Assembly (NCBI GenBank): GCA_023055425.1
Contig: JALGPY010000035.1
Coordinates: 1,045,501 to 1,109,500 of the forward strand
Direction: 5' to 3'
DNA length: 64,000 nt
Source of the DNA: Linanthus parryae
Taxonomy: Eukaryota > Streptophyta > Magnoliopsida > Ericales > Polemoniaceae
Made by a program: the position numbers and the translations under genes. The first letter of the stretch is position 1, and each line of letters begins with the position of its first letter. A model generated the notes under the pieces. That model saw only the letters and a program-made list of their open reading frames with translations. It searched no databases and had not been told where the DNA came from. This document shows, piece after piece, positions 40,056-52,691 of this stretch.

Positions 40056-42725
40056 TGCTTTTTTCTAGCGGTCCTGAAATGTAAATATACCAAAAGCCTA
40101 AGATATAGAGAGAACTATCATTCTCTTTTAACGTACACCATCCGTCTCACAATAAATGTCTCACTTTTCTTTTCCCTGAGCTTCCTAGCTTTCGATATTT
40201 TCAACTTCACTACACACACATATTCTTACTTTTCCACTTTGCTAACAAAAGATTACGAGTAAGGCAAATGATATATATCACGTCAAAAGCAACTCCTATA
40301 AACATCGTATAAACCATTGAACAAAAAGCATAAGTAACTAGTTATTTTAATTTTTGGTGATCTAAACTAGTACTAGGTGGGTTGGGTTTTTAGTGGTAGC
40401 ATATGCTTTTATCTTTTGTTCCATTGCATGACAATAGGCTACAGACTGCAGGTGTTTGTGATCATGTAACTTTTGCAATTGTTGACTCATGAGGAGATAC
40501 CTGGGGGGTCATCCAACAAGAGTAATGAACCCATGTGTTTCATGAATCATGGATGTACTACTCATTAGTAAAAAAAGACATCATTACAAGGAAGAAGTGT
40601 GCAAAATACTATTTACCATAATACTCCAATAGGTGACAACTAGTCCTTAACTATGCATTAAGTAGCAACTTATTGGCAAAGATTAGTTATCATTAGCTTA
40701 GCAACTTATGGAAAAGATTGGTTATCATTCAACTTTCTTGAAAATGTTGGTGATAGAAATTGTTTAAATTTACAGTTCTCACCAAGCATGTACATATCCT
40801 CCAACAAGAATCATATATACTTCCTTGTTCAGAGAACACTCATTCTTATGATGAACTCTTTGGAATTTAACCTTTTGGATGAGTGAAATAGAGAGAGAGA
40901 GAATGAAATATTGAACACGGTATCTGGTCTAATCTGCACACATCTCAACTAATTTGCGAGGCCTTGAGGTATATTATCAGATGACTTTGTAAATCTCAAG
41001 TGGCTCGAACCTAAGATTTCAAAATGAACATATCCTTTGATCCAAAACCTTCACCACTACCCCAATCCCTTTGGGGTTTCGAAATATTACTCTTTGAACT
41101 TTGTTCTTTCAAGGTATGAAAGGTTATAAAGCAGACTATAGAACAGCTTATCAATATGTTTGCCAATCTTTACAAATGAAAAGTAGAAGAGAGGGAACGT
41201 TACTTGTGCAACGAATAAAAAGAAAAATAATTATCAATTTGTGGTTGTACTGTTTCAAGGATAAGCAGATGGGACGCTCAGAAGACTATCTTAATCAGGA
41301 AATTGAGCTGAATCACTATCATATCACAAACCCTAAACAAGGCCATAGAATAATGAGTAATTACCTGAATCTTCAGCCTCTTGTTCTTGTTGTGTCCACA
41401 AGAGAGAGAGAGGGAATGTTTCTTCTGTAGTTTGTAATAAGTTGTGGAAGATACAGATATGACAAAGGTATCATTTCCTATATATATACGGGGAGAGAGA
41501 GAGAGACAAACAAAGAGAGAGATTGGTTGCGCGTGGGGTATAATAAAGCATGTAATTATGGAAGGGTTTAGCAAAATTTGGACGGCGTGACACCTGAACC
41601 TCACGCCACCGCCGCCACCACCACCACCGCCCCCTCTCGCTTCCTCCACCTCCTCCGATACAGTATGTTTAAAGACTTTGTCTTTGTCAGTGAATAGTTA
41701 AAAGAGTATCTCATTTTTCACTAGTAATAGCAGTTAATATCCAACTAACAAATTCCAATTAGTCGTGTCTTAATTGGTTAACCGCCCTTCACCACCTTTT
41801 TAAGCACTTGACTTCTAGATGTTAGCTAATGGGGCTGCCATGTAAATCATATGTATGAGATTTTACCAGGTACGTTATTGTCAATGTTTGCTTGTTACTT
41901 CAAGCTGTTCGTGTGATGGCGCGTATTAAGATTATGTCTTTTATATATGTGCCCAGTAAAATTCTCTCTTACTCTGCTCACCGGCAATTAATTTTAGGTG
42001 AAAACTCAAGTTTCTTTAACTTGGCAAGATTGTATAAGAGTTGTTTTCTGTTTATTCGTATGTATATGTTTCGCACTCTACGTGTGAGAAGCAGCTGTGT
42101 CGTGATAAGCCAATTTGAGATCTACGTTTTTGTTTGTAACTACAAACAATAAGTTATAATTATTAGTGCTAGCAAGCAATCTTACGAATCTAGACAATAT
42201 CATAATAATCCTAACAAACTAAGAAATAAATAAATTATAATTAATATAATTGATAATAATTCTGATAACTCTTTAAAATTATTTCGTTTTTATCATTGAT
42301 TACACAAACAATAATCGTTATTTATCATTGATTTCATTTGAGTTATTCATCATTCTTTTGAAAATTACATCATGTGATTGGGATCTCATGCAGGGGTTTC
42401 AAACGCTCTCCCAGTAAGCTAGCAGACATTTGCAGCTATTCATCCTTCTTGCTAACGAGATACAAGTTCTTCTTCCGTCTCACAATAAGGAAAGTTTGTT
42501 TTGACTTTGCACAGGGCCGGTCTACCCAAAGGCAGCTACGTATATATATGGCCTCAAACTTTGGAAGGCCTCAAATTTTAAAAAATTGTTAGGTAAAACT
42601 GATAGAGTTGATGGTAGATTGAGAAAAATTAGGAGAATAAGTTGATATAGATTTAAGTACGTGTTTTTCAATTGATAATTTTACTAAAATGCCCAATGAG
42701 TTTTTTAATAGTAAAAATATGAAAA

Positions 42726-42769
<44 letters not shown>

Positions 42770-42926
42770 AGAAATGAAAAGAGTATTGTTGAGGGAAGTA
42801 AAAAGGTAAATTGATTTTGAGAACTTATTATTTTAATTTTTTTGACAAAGATTTTGACAACTGAAACACTACTTTTGAGACAATTTAGAAAAGATTAAGA
42901 CATTTTTGGCGGGTGGTATTATATTA
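40056..42926. other. Upstream region of the NAC gene, no supported gene
   Basis: Immediate upstream sequence of the minus-strand NAC gene, probably holding its promoter. Seen here: a Stowaway-end-like fragment (about 40136-40170, 'ccatccgtctcacaataa'), GA/CT simple repeats (40888-40903, 41400-41415, 41491-41520), a CCG/CCA-rich triplet tract (41600-41640) and a 'ggccggtctacccaaagg...ggcctcaaac' block at 42515-42580 that looks like one end of a decayed DNA transposon. Short open frames are not coding-like. Confidence 0.5.
42728..42768. repeat. (TA)n microsatellite
   Basis: About 20 uninterrupted TA units. Confidence 0.9.
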
Positions 42927-43468
42927 CTTGCTCTGTAACCTCTTTTTCTTTACTTTTTGACTTTTATCATTTTTCACTAGATCACTTTGACCCGATGTTT
43001 TGGATAACAAAATGATCTAATTTTTCCATAAATTTTTCATACAAAACTAATTTTTGATATTTTTTTATTGTGTTGTAGAGTAACTTTACTCTTCTTTAGG
43101 AAAAAAAAAAAGCGTAAATTTATTCAACAGCACCATGAAAAAATTATCAAAAAGATTATATTGTTTCACAACTCAAATCACCGATAGGAGTAAAAATGTT
43201 AAGTGTAGAGACAGAGAAGTTACTAAGGAAGTACTCATTATTGCACAAGTTGGAAAATACAGCTGCGTTAGTAAGGAAATACTCACTGATTTTTTACGAT
43301 GTAATATACATGAATATCCCTGCTTTTTAATTTTTGATCATGTTTTTCCTAGTTCGGTAAGGGCAAATTGAAAGAAAAACAATATTATGAATCACACAAA
43401 ATTAAGTGGACATGCTTTTTTTGATAACCAGAAATAGAAAAAGAGACCAAATATTGGGACGGAGGGAG
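42927..43468. mobile_element. Stowaway-like MITE (core family member 2), 542 bp
   Basis: TA flanks both ends (42925-42926 and 43469-43470). The right end is the complement of CTCCCTCCGTCCC; the left end CTTGCTCTGTAACC is a decayed match. The interior carries the 'tcactttgacccgatgttttggataacaa' core and a TGTTGTAGAG hairpin arm shared with 37368-37603 and 57457-57716. The length suggests an additional internal insertion. Confidence 0.55.
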
Positions 43469-43533
43469 TAACATATATTGATGTTCCACGATAAAAAAAT
43501 AGAAGGGTAAGCTAGTTTGATATATATCATGTA

Positions 43534-44810
43534 CTAGGATATTGCCCGTGTCAGAGGGCACTATTCCTAAAATTATTATTTTTTTCTTCTAAAAAAAATT
43601 AAAATTCTTTTTTACAGCACTTAGGAAAATTGTCAATAATAATATAAATAAAAAATAAGAAGAATTGGGGATGAACAAATTAAATGTTCTATTGTTTCGT
43701 ACTAATCGAGAGAGGTTAAGAGGAGAGAGAAATAGAGAGTAACGGGTGGGGGTAATGGGCAGGGGGAGTGGGAGTGAAGTGTGGAGACCATTCCTAAATT
43801 TTTGGGAATTTTAAGAGCATCTCCAACCCATTGCTTTTTCCCCCTCCCCTCACCTCCCCCCCCACGGGCCCACCATTTCCCCCCTCTCCCTCCCCCTCCC
43901 CTTCCGCCAAACTACTAATCGTCTACAATTTATTTCTTTCTCCCACCCAAAAAATTAATTTGTAATATATATTTAATAATTTTTAAAATGAATTATTAAT
44001 ACCAAAAAAAGTAAATGAAAAATTGTTTACCAATATATATACACACACACACACACACAAAAAAAAAAAGATGATAATAATAATAACAATGATAATAATA
44101 CTAATAATAATTAAAATAATATTAACAAACAAAATTTTTATTCGAAAAATAACGATTAGAAGTACGAAAAAGTTTTTATTACAAGAAATAAAATTAAACA
44201 CTAATACAAAAATGCAAGGAGTAGAGCGATAAAACACACAAATTGAAATAAACCAATCTAACAACGATTACATAAAATAGTTCTTTTGTTAGTTGAAAGG
44301 ATTGAATTCTTGTTCAGACACATTGGCCGAACTTCCATAAGCATTTCCAAATAAGCTTTTCCGAATCTGTTTTTCGTAAATATATTTTCCAACAATAGTG
44401 AATACATTATTAATTTTATTAAATAATACAAAATAAAATTTATTAATCATAATAATAAAAAAATAATATAATCATAAAATATTAGTATGTGTAATTAAAA
44501 TTATCAAATATTCAATTAATTAATCATTCCATGTAGGGGGAGGGGGAGGGGATGTCCATGGGGAAATTCCCCCTAACCATCCCTCACCCAAGGCAAAATT
44601 TATCCCCATAGCACCCCCTCCCCCTCCCCCTCTCCACATGGGGTTGGGCATGAATCGTATTTTTATACGATTTTCCCCTTCCCCCTCCCCCTCCCCTCAT
44701 GGGGTTGGAGATGCCCTAACAATTAGTGGGTGAGATCTAAGGCTGGGGTTAATTTGATCCAATGGTCTAAAAGACATTTTAAAGTCAACTATGCTATTTT
44801 ATGAAATAGA
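43534..44810 (-). mobile_element. Non-autonomous Helitron A (split by a Harbinger-like MITE)
   Basis: On the minus strand the 5' end is TCTATTTCATAAAATAG (ending at 44810). The 3' end is a hairpin (GTGCCCTCTGACACGGGCA) followed by CTAG (at 43534). Subtracting the nested element 43815-44716 and its TSD leaves about 370 bp. No Rep/helicase. Confidence 0.65.
43815..44716. mobile_element. Harbinger-like MITE with GC-rich ends, 902 bp
   Basis: Terminal repeats GAGCATCTCCAACCC and the complement of GGGCATCTCCAACCC, flanked by TAA on both sides (43812-43814, 44717-44719). Subterminal regions are packed with ccctcccc motifs; the middle is AT-rich with an (AC)n run at 44039-44060. It lies inside Helitron A. 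No transposase. Confidence 0.75.
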
Positions 44811-44813
44811 AGA

Positions 44814-45129
44814 CTAGGAGATTGCCCGTGTCCGAGGGCACTACACAAAAAACACGTTTCATAATCGATTTTGCTGTAGGAGAAGATGAAAATGACGTCC
44901 CCGTTAATTTTATATGATATTCATCAAGTCATGTTCTTACACGCTTTTGATAATTGCATAAATTAATCCGAAAGAGATGATAATTTTAAAGTAGTTGGTA
45001 GTTAAGTGGGTATTTAATTAGTGGGTAGTTAAGTGGGTGGTAGGTGAAATCTAAGGGGTGGGGGTGAGTTATTTAAACAAAGACTGAAAATCCCTAAGTT
45101 AGTTAAACCATACTATTTTATAATATAGA
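44814..45129 (-). mobile_element. Non-autonomous Helitron B, 316 bp
   Basis: Minus-strand 5' end TCTATATTATAAAATAG (ends at 45129), 3' hairpin GTGCCCTCGGACACGGGCA and CTAG at 44814. It is inserted between A (44813) and T (45130). It is nearly the same at both termini as Helitron A, from which it is separated by 3 bp. Confidence 0.7.
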
Positions 45130-48100
45130 TGGACTGATTGAAAGAGACCAACAACAACTAGCACCTTTGTGTCTTCAAGGGAAGGGAAACCCTATTCACC
45201 CCCTCCCACTGATATTGCAAATTAAAATCTATCATTTTACTTCAAGAATACAACTACAAGTACATATTTTGTTCTTGTTTATTTATAAAAGATTAATTTG
45301 CTTAATTTCCACTCTTTCCCAAAACACTCGTGCCTATGTTTATGTTTCTAATTGTGTTTTGAAAATGTTTTCTTGCAAGTGGTGTAATATATTAATATAA
45401 TTGCTGCAATGTTCTGAGCAGTTGAGTCTGGCTGAGGTCAGCCAATGTTTGATCTAGGATACCAGCTAATTGAGCTATTTGAACTTCACATAGTTATTGT
45501 TTAATTACATGTAAGGTGGATTAACTGATTAGGTCTTTGGGTTATCTGAAAATTAATAAAAGAAAGTATACAATGATAGAAACTGAGAACTATGAAAGTT
45601 GTTTTATTTCAATCAGAAAGCGAACTAATTTATAAAAGAAAGGTGTAATTGAAATATTAAAAAAAAAAATTGAGAAAAAAATAAATAATAAAATCTAATT
45701 AGTAATGCCTAGAATAAATGATTGCAAAAATTAAGACACAATAGGCAACTCCTATAATATCATACATGTTATATAAGACAATTATGAATATAGTCAACTT
45801 TATCTTCCTCTGCTTTTTTATTAATGTGGTGTCTGAGCCATGTTACGCGCACCTGAACTAAACTCATGGGATCGATCTTATTTTTAATTGTTCTTTATTT
45901 CTCTATCATACAATGTGTTTGATGCATGTTGAAGCTCTTTTTTCTCTGTAAATTTTTTAGATTAATATATCAGTTTAGGTGTATCTCGACTAGTTCTATA
46001 AACCCTAAGGTTAACCATGGGAGATCCTTTATGGTCGGTTTTAAAGAGAATTTTGGCTTTCTTTGAATTTAGACTTCTGAGGAACACACCGGCAACTAAA
46101 AAAGTTTCTCTTCCAAACCACAAGGGTCATTTCCATCATTCAGTCTTACTTTAGGAACCATGAGTAGTGCAAAATACTCACTTGAAGAAATCGATTAAAA
46201 CCGTCATCCTACTTATTTATGTGTCTCATCTTATTCCACAGATCGGAATCTGATTTAAATGCTGAAGTCATGATTGCAGAGAGATAGATATACACTACCA
46301 CGTAATAAACATTGTCATAAAACATACCTTGTGCTCAATGAGATAATTTTTTAAGGAAAAAAAGGGTAGAACAATGACAAGGATAAGGTTAGCATCACTA
46401 TGAAATACTTATGAGCCAACCAAATAACATTACCTCATTGTTCTTTTTTTTTTAGATAACATTACATCATTGTTAGTAACACTTAACCCTATTACATAAT
46501 ATTTTTTAACAAAGCGACAATGTGGTATTTTAACATGATGCGGATCAAATTGTGACACCACTTTAATGCACATAAGAACTTTAGTATATACTAGTAGTTC
46601 ATAACAATGTGTTGGAACTGTGGGATATAATTAAGTGATTTAAGATATAAACTTTCACTGGTAAAGCTTGGGATTGGTACTACTGACTGTGACTCATTTT
46701 ATAGACTTGTGAAACAAGCAATGATCCTACTTGAGATGGGACCAAGCAACAACCAATGAGTTGCAAGTTTATGATGTACCCAAAATCTGATGAAGTCATC
46801 ACTAATCATTTGTGATCTACCTGACCTCTTCTTAAATTAATGAAAGCAGTTTTTTCGGTTAAAGCCATTGCTTACACAATTCCAGACTTGAGAGTGATCG
46901 CTCAAGCAGAGCCAAAGAGATACTCCTAAACAATTCCCAGTTTTTTCGATTGAAGTGACGGTGTAACTAACATTTTCTAAGCCAAATTCTACATACGATA
47001 TCTTAACAAAAAATGAAAAAAAAAAAAAAAAAAAAAAAAAACTTGCATATAATTTTAGTCGGTATGGTATGTTTGATATGGACACAGTTATTGGTGTGGT
47101 TGATTGAATATTGATCGTTATAGTTTACCATTTAATCTTGTGGTAATCCCAGTGGTTCACCAGTGTTTGAAGATGGGTTACCATATAGCCCATTTTTTCG
47201 TGCACTAAAAGATCTAAAACCTAGTAAGGCTACACTATTTTCATCATGAGTTTACTTGGTAAACGCGCGGTTCAACTCGCACGTCTACGGGTTTGCTGCA
47301 GGTTTGTCAACCGTCAGGTTTTCAAGCGAGTCTACCCGATTGTCCATGCAGGCTCGTAAACTCGTTAATCCGTCGTCAACCCGCGAGTTTGAAAACCATG
47401 GCTGCAGCGAGGCATTAGCTCACTGCAGCGAGTTTATATTTCGGGGACGCCAAAAATGACAGAAAATGGACAGTTTTGGACTTTATCGACATTCTAACTC
47501 GTCTCCAACGCTTATAAGGTCAACCTAGACGCCTCAAAATAGATCATTCACATTGGAGATGGAGCTGGGCTCCAAAATGACAGAATTCGTTTGTTGATCT
47601 ATCTTTCTCGTGGGTTATGTTTTCATATTTCTATGTGTTAGATACAATTGATAGTACGGAAACTCATTTGCTAGGTCTCGAGTTGTGTACCTAGTTTTAC
47701 GTTTTCGTAACTCATTTCTTGTGAGATTTTGATTCAGGCCTTCGATTTGGCTTAATCCATGTCTAGATATTAATGTTTAATTTGTATTTTTTATTCTTAT
47801 CCTTTGAATGATGGTCATGACTATTTCGTATGAGGATTAATTGAACCCGCTACCATCCGATTAGGGTTTGGTCAGAAAATTGAATTAAACACCGAGATGA
47901 ACTGTTGGGGATGGGTAATTAGGGTAGGAATTCTTGGATCATTAAGGGTAGAAGTATCATGCTTAGTTATAGCTGACCCGAAAGGCAGATTTAGCTAAAA
48001 GCATAGTTGCTGAGTCCGGGCTACTAACTTACCTTGATTGAATACTTGCTAGCTCGGGGTTTTAGAAATCACAAAAAAATCAGAAAGCGACCCTAGTGTC

Positions 48101-48260
48101 CCAATGATAAGCCCTACTGCCCTCTTCACTTGAATACGCTGCCATTTACCGTTTTAACTACTTCTAGTTGTTAATTTAACTTTAGTTTATAGTGAAAATA
48201 AACAATTTTCGCACTTCAATTATCTAGAGAAAGTGACTAACACCGAGTCATCTGGTAACC
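45130..48260. other. Intergenic AT-rich region, no gene recognised
   Basis: Short open frames only, none with family motifs. A poly-A run lies at 47018-47040. A block at 47250-47400 with repeated 'cgagttt/aactcg' words looks like a degraded repeat, but no terminal structure was found. Confidence 0.5.
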
Positions 48261-48830
48261 AGGGACATACAGTGAACCGTACACTTGTGATCTTTTGTTC
48301 AATTAGTAAGCCAACAAAAGATCAATGACTGCATTGCACCGTGTTTGAGGTACCTCAAAGGCACTCTAGATTATTGATTTCTCTTCTTCTTCAATTTTCT
48401 TTGCAACTACATGCTTATTTAGATGTTGACTGGGGGGTGTTTAGGTACTAAAAGATCTACAACTAGGTGTGTATTTTATCTTGGTAATTTACTAATCTCA
48501 TGGAGATCTAAGAAGCAAAAGGTGGTGTAGGGAGTTCTCTTGAGGCAGAATGCAAAGCTCTTGCAATGACTGTTTGTGAGCTCAAACGGCTAACCTATCT
48601 TCTTCAAGAGCTTCAAGTGCAGCTGATTTCCCCTCCCATTATCTACTATGATAGCAACTCATCTATTCACATTGCCAATAACCCAATCTTTCATGAGAAA
48701 ACCAAACACATAGAGCTGAATTGCGACCGTGTAAGAAACTTGGTTCAAAGTCATCACATTGCCCTGCAACATGTCTCCTATGATATGAGATAGCTGATGT
48801 TCCCACTAAGTCTCTGCCAGTTCCACAATT
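48261..48830 (+). pseudogene. Copia RNase H fragment
   Basis: Plus-strand translation in shifting frames gives the copia RNase H end. There is a KPTKDQ...LKGTL block, LQLHAYLDVDWGG (first Asp region), RSTTRCVFYLGN.LISWRSKKQKVV, SLEAECKALA, then 48566-48793 with CELKRLTYLLQEL, PPIIYYDSNSSIHIANNPIFHEKTKHIELNCDRVR. Stops and a frameshift are present; the preceding RT is gone. It is followed by a purine tract and LTR, so it is the 3' end of a plus-strand copia element. Confidence 0.75.
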
Positions 48831-48889
48831 CAAGTTCTTAACAACCAAGTTGGGAGTAAGAGGTTGTCACTCTCGAACTTGAGGGGAAG

Positions 48890-49895
48890 TATTGAAACGA
48901 TATTGAGTACCTTGGTGCTCATTGTAATAAAATAGAAATAGTTAGGACTGCAACTCGGGCGGGCTGGACGGGTTGGCATCCCTGTCCAAGCCCGAGCCCG
49001 AGTTCTGTCGTGGCTGCCCAAGCCCAGCCCGACCCGGGTTAAGAGCGTTGTCAACCCGTCCGAGCCCAAATTCGTATAAATCAATTTGGGTTCGGGTTGA
49101 ATTCGGGTTAGTACATTAAACTTAATATATTTCTAAAAACACAAGAGAATAATAAATTGTTGGCGAAAAAACAAATCAACTAGTTCAGGAACAAAAAAAT
49201 GATTAAAAACATCTCTAATAATCAAAAGAAAAGTAGCATATTCATGTTAGATATACTGCACAATTATTTTAAAATATAATATTTATAGGTAGTGGTCATG
49301 CAAATCGGGCAATTCGGGTTAGCCCGTCATTCGATATTTGTGCCCAAGCCCGACCCTAATTGCAATTCGGGCTGAAAATTTATGTCCAAGCCCGTCTAAA
49401 TTACCAAAACTATGTGTCCGGGCCTTATTTAATTTCGGGCTGGGCTCGTGTTGGTCAGGTTCAACCCGCCCAAGTTGCACCCCTAGAAATAGTGGTTTAG
49501 TAGTTATAAAGAAGGAAATAAGTAAATTGCAGTAGTACGCTTAAGTGGAACGGTGTCGTTCCCATTGAAGCGAAGAAGTTGTTGCTCTCGAACTTGAGGG
49601 GAGTATTGAAACGATATTGAGTACCTTGATACTCATTGTAATAAAATAGAAATAGTGGTCTAGTAGTTATAAGGAAGGAAATAAGTAAATTGCACTAGTA
49701 CGTTACTTATTTCCTTCCGTAGTAGTGATATGTGACACTTGTCACTTATCCATTGGCTGAGTAGTGTCATTTGAGTGTATAAGCAGATGAGATCTGCTCA
49801 TTTATGCAGTGATGATGAATGAAGTTTTTCTCCGTTTCTTCTTTAATTCGTCCGTAACTGCTCTCGTACTCTTTTCTCTAATGTTCGAAATCTAA
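48890..49895 (+). mobile_element. 3' LTR region of the plus-strand copia, with duplicated start
   Basis: A purine tract (cttgaggggaag) precedes 'tattgaaacgatattgagtacc' at 48890. The same tract and LTR start recur at 49585-49604. The first copy is split by a hAT MITE (48943-49485). After the second start come a TATA-like 'gtgtataagc' (about 49777) and a T-rich U5-like segment to about 49895, where the end is uncertain. Two adjacent LTR starts suggest a local duplication. Confidence 0.55.
48943..49485. mobile_element. hAT MITE, 543 bp, perfect 8-bp TSD
   Basis: Termini TAGGACTGCAACTCGGGC and the complement of TAGGGGTGCAACTTGGGC. The 8-bp direct repeat GAAATAGT lies at 48935-48942 and 49486-49493. 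Subterminal regions repeat 'gcccgagcccg'-type words. No transposase. It is inserted in a copia LTR. Confidence 0.85.
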
Positions 49896-50786
49896 TAAAA
49901 GCCCAAGCTGTTAGCTTCTAGAGAGAAGCCTGAGCATACAGCTCCCATAACAAAACCTAGTAATATAGCTCCCATAACAAAACCTTGAACTGACGTTCAG
50001 CATGCAAGGCAAAGCATAAGGAGAATAGCCTACTTGGCATATCCAACTTTTGGGTGTAGTGCAATAAACCCTTGTATCATTAGCAGAGCAGAGCACAACC
50101 ATAGACCTAAGTGAAGTATAATATTTGTTAAGTATTCCAACATGGTAGCTCTGAGCCTCTGAGGAACAGAATGAGCATTGTGCGTTACCAGCCAAGTTTC
50201 ATCTACTTATATCTTATCGCTCAACTTTTCACTGAGAGTTTAGAAATCCTTATCTACATAAGTAAATCAAAAAGGTAAGTGAAGGTTGTGCAAGTCGAAA
50301 CATACAATCAAACTCCCACGTTAGGAAAGATGGATACATAAAATGGGACGGCTAAGTGGAGAAGGGTATCAACTCTTCTCCATTTAAGGACATGTATAGC
50401 CTTTAGCCATTTGGTTGTTTGCTAGTTTTCCAACATCTTGCTATACATAACCAAATTAAGTTGCAAGCTACTCTACCTTAACTTCAGAAGCTATTTGTTC
50501 TTGCTTTAGAAACAATCGTGCAAGTTAAGGTCTTGGGTTAATTTAGATTTTGGTCGGTTATTTGTGGGTCTGCCGGCTCCACACTACCATGTTTCAAGTA
50601 AAATCAAAATAAATTTCAACGTCCTCATAATTTTACATTAACACTTCAATAATTATTTAGTAATATCGATCTTAACAAAACTATACAAAGAGGATAGATA
50701 AAAAAGGGGAATATGTTCATTATCCTTCGAATTAATGACACGGTGATCCAAAAAGCACCAAAATCACAAATTTATAGTGAGTTTAT

Positions 50787-50826
<40 letters not shown>

Positions 50827-51362
50827 AAAACAAAAAAAAAATCAAATTTAGAAATCTTGATGTTCTGAAGATCACCATAAACTTCATGATTAATGAATGG
50901 ATCTAGAGAGATGGGTGCTTCTAGAGCATTAGGGGAGGGGGTGTTGAGTGGAGGTAGGGTGGGAACTACCATAAAATAAGGATGGTGAAAAAGACATGTC
51001 TCCTCTCACAATCCCATTTGATGTTCTTGTCTCGCTTTCCGTCTTCCATAGATTTATCAAGACCCACAAAGGTTTTCTCATGATGATGATGATCAGCGTA
51101 ATCATTTACTGTACTCTGCAATTTTTTATATGTGATTCCGATTAGTTATAAATTTGCTTAAGGACAATGTCGATCTTTTTAAGGTTGGTGTATTTATTGG
51201 TTCAAGTAAAATCAAACTAATAGAATCTCGAATTAATATTCAACCACTGTTTTTGTATTAAGGTTAGGAGATTGCAACAAGAATAAAATCGTTACTTTTG
51301 ATTCATAATATGCATATATAGCACTATAGAGGATACATTTATTTTATTATTTGATCTTCTAG
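49896..51362. other. Intergenic region, no gene recognised
   Basis: Low-complexity and AT-rich sequence, with a long poly-A run at 50788-50826. A short minus-strand open stretch at about 50965-51119 is preceded by an acceptor-like TTGCAG, but it matches nothing I know. Confidence 0.45.
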
Positions 51363-51577
51363 CTAAGGGCATTTCGGCCTACCCCCATGGGTGGTCATAT
51401 TGGCGTAACAAGGGCATACGTCTCTGTTCCCAGAAGTTCCCGGTGGCACGCAATTGCATCTGTTGCAACAAGTATTGCATGCTCTTAAACAAACCTTGCG
51501 TCTCGACGTCTTGCTACAACGATAATCACACTTTTCCTGGCAATCTGTGCAAATTCACCAACCACCACAATAATCAA
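51363..51577 (+). pseudogene. Orphan cysteine-rich exon
   Basis: Open stretch bounded by an acceptor-like TTCTAG (51357-51362) and a donor GTAAGA (51578). It encodes about 70 residues with eight cysteines, densest at NCICCNKYCMLLNKPC, followed by TSC and NLC. This looks like the second exon of a small secreted Cys-rich peptide gene. No signal-peptide exon was found just upstream, so the gene seems incomplete. The family is not recognised. Confidence 0.35.
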
Positions 51578-52029
51578 GTAAGAACTCCTATGTATAATCT
51601 ATATAGCTTCAAACTATTCATATAATGTTGTTAGAAATTATTTGGTCGACAATAATGAAAGTTAACCCTTTTAATCTATCAACGTAATTATAACAGAAGG
51701 GTGATTCATGGAATAGTGTTTATAGATGTGTGTGTGTGTTCGTGTTCCAAATGTGTTTATTACAAGAAGTTACAGGAAACAAATAAATGGTGTAACAGAA
51801 AGAACAATGAATGTTTGGTAGATGTATTACCAGAGACATTTTTTTTTTTTTTTTTTAACTTATAACTTACCTATCTGTTGAGCTTCCACAATCAAGTTCC
51901 TTTCACTGCATATCTCAAACTGTAACAAGAAAATGGGTCATGGTATATGAACATAATTCATACTTAAATGTAGAATATGGAAAAAACATACCATAACTTG
52001 CAAAAGAAACGGTGCATTAAGGGAAATTG

Positions 52030-52163
52030 CTACTAACAATCTTACTTATTTATCGTCTACTTATCATCTATTGGGTTTACTTATTTATCGTCTACTGGGT
52101 TCGAACCCATGACTTGATGCAAGGGCTTTTAAATGATCTACCGCTTGAGCTATCACCCATTTG
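52030..52163 (-). mobile_element. tRNA-derived SINE
   Basis: On the minus strand it has a pol III A box TAGCTCAAGCGG (52141-52152) and B box GGGTTCGAACCC (52097-52108) about 32 bp apart. A non-tRNA body follows, in which 'agtagacgataaataagta' is repeated. The spacing and lack of a foldable acceptor stem make it a SINE rather than a tRNA gene. No clear target duplication was found. Confidence 0.65.
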
Positions 52164-52388
52164 TCCGTTTGCAATTTTTCTAAAACTACATGAATCAATT
52201 ATTTCTTTTGAGGAAATACATGAATCAATTTTCAATATTGTAAGCGTTAATTCAGAGTTAAAAAGTAGCTCGTTTTTATGCAAGCATTTTGAAAATACAA
52301 CATCTAAACAAATTTAAAAAAAAAAATGAAAGGACTGCGTAACCCTTGGAGTACAAATACCTGATCTTGAATTAAGCAAAAACAAAGA

Positions 52389-52577
52389 ATGGCCAACAAC
52401 ACAGCCAATTTACTACTCATGTCTTTGTCAGTGTCCTCTTCTGCCACAAGTTCTGAGTCCGGTGGTTTTTATGTTCACAAAGCTTTGAGGAAGCCCCCCT
52501 TTATATGGAGAGAGAGAGACTCTAAATTGATGAATTCCGGCAAAAATTTGGGGGTGACGTTTATTTCCAAGCTATAG
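52389..52577 (+). pseudogene. Short ORF with signal-peptide-like start
   Basis: 62 codons from ATG in a good context (aaagaATGGCC). The N-terminus MANNTANLLLMSLSVSSSAT resembles the signal sequence of small secreted plant peptides, though its hydrophobic core is weak. The rest has no cysteines. It could be the first exon of a broken relative of the Cys-rich exon at 51363. This is inference only. Confidence 0.25.
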
Positions 52578-52691
52578 CTACTTCCTTTTATCTCTTTCTT
52601 TACCAAGAGTATTAATTTCTGTAACTGTCCTGTGCATTCACTAAACATGTTTTTTTTTTTTTTTTTTTTTCTCATTTAAAAAAAAATATTT

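Noticed and set aside
41278..41649. Minus-strand ORF starting with a poly-Gly run
   Set aside because: The glycines come from a CCG/CCA triplet repeat, and the rest shows no protein-like conservation or motif.
50965..51119. Minus-strand open stretch after an acceptor-like TTGCAG, with a His run
   Set aside because: Under 50 codons, no family match and no partner exon; the His codons are a simple repeat.
52097..52152. Possible tRNA gene on the minus strand
   Set aside because: A and B boxes are present but there are no matching acceptor stem and no sensible anticodon arm; the downstream repeated tail fits a SINE.
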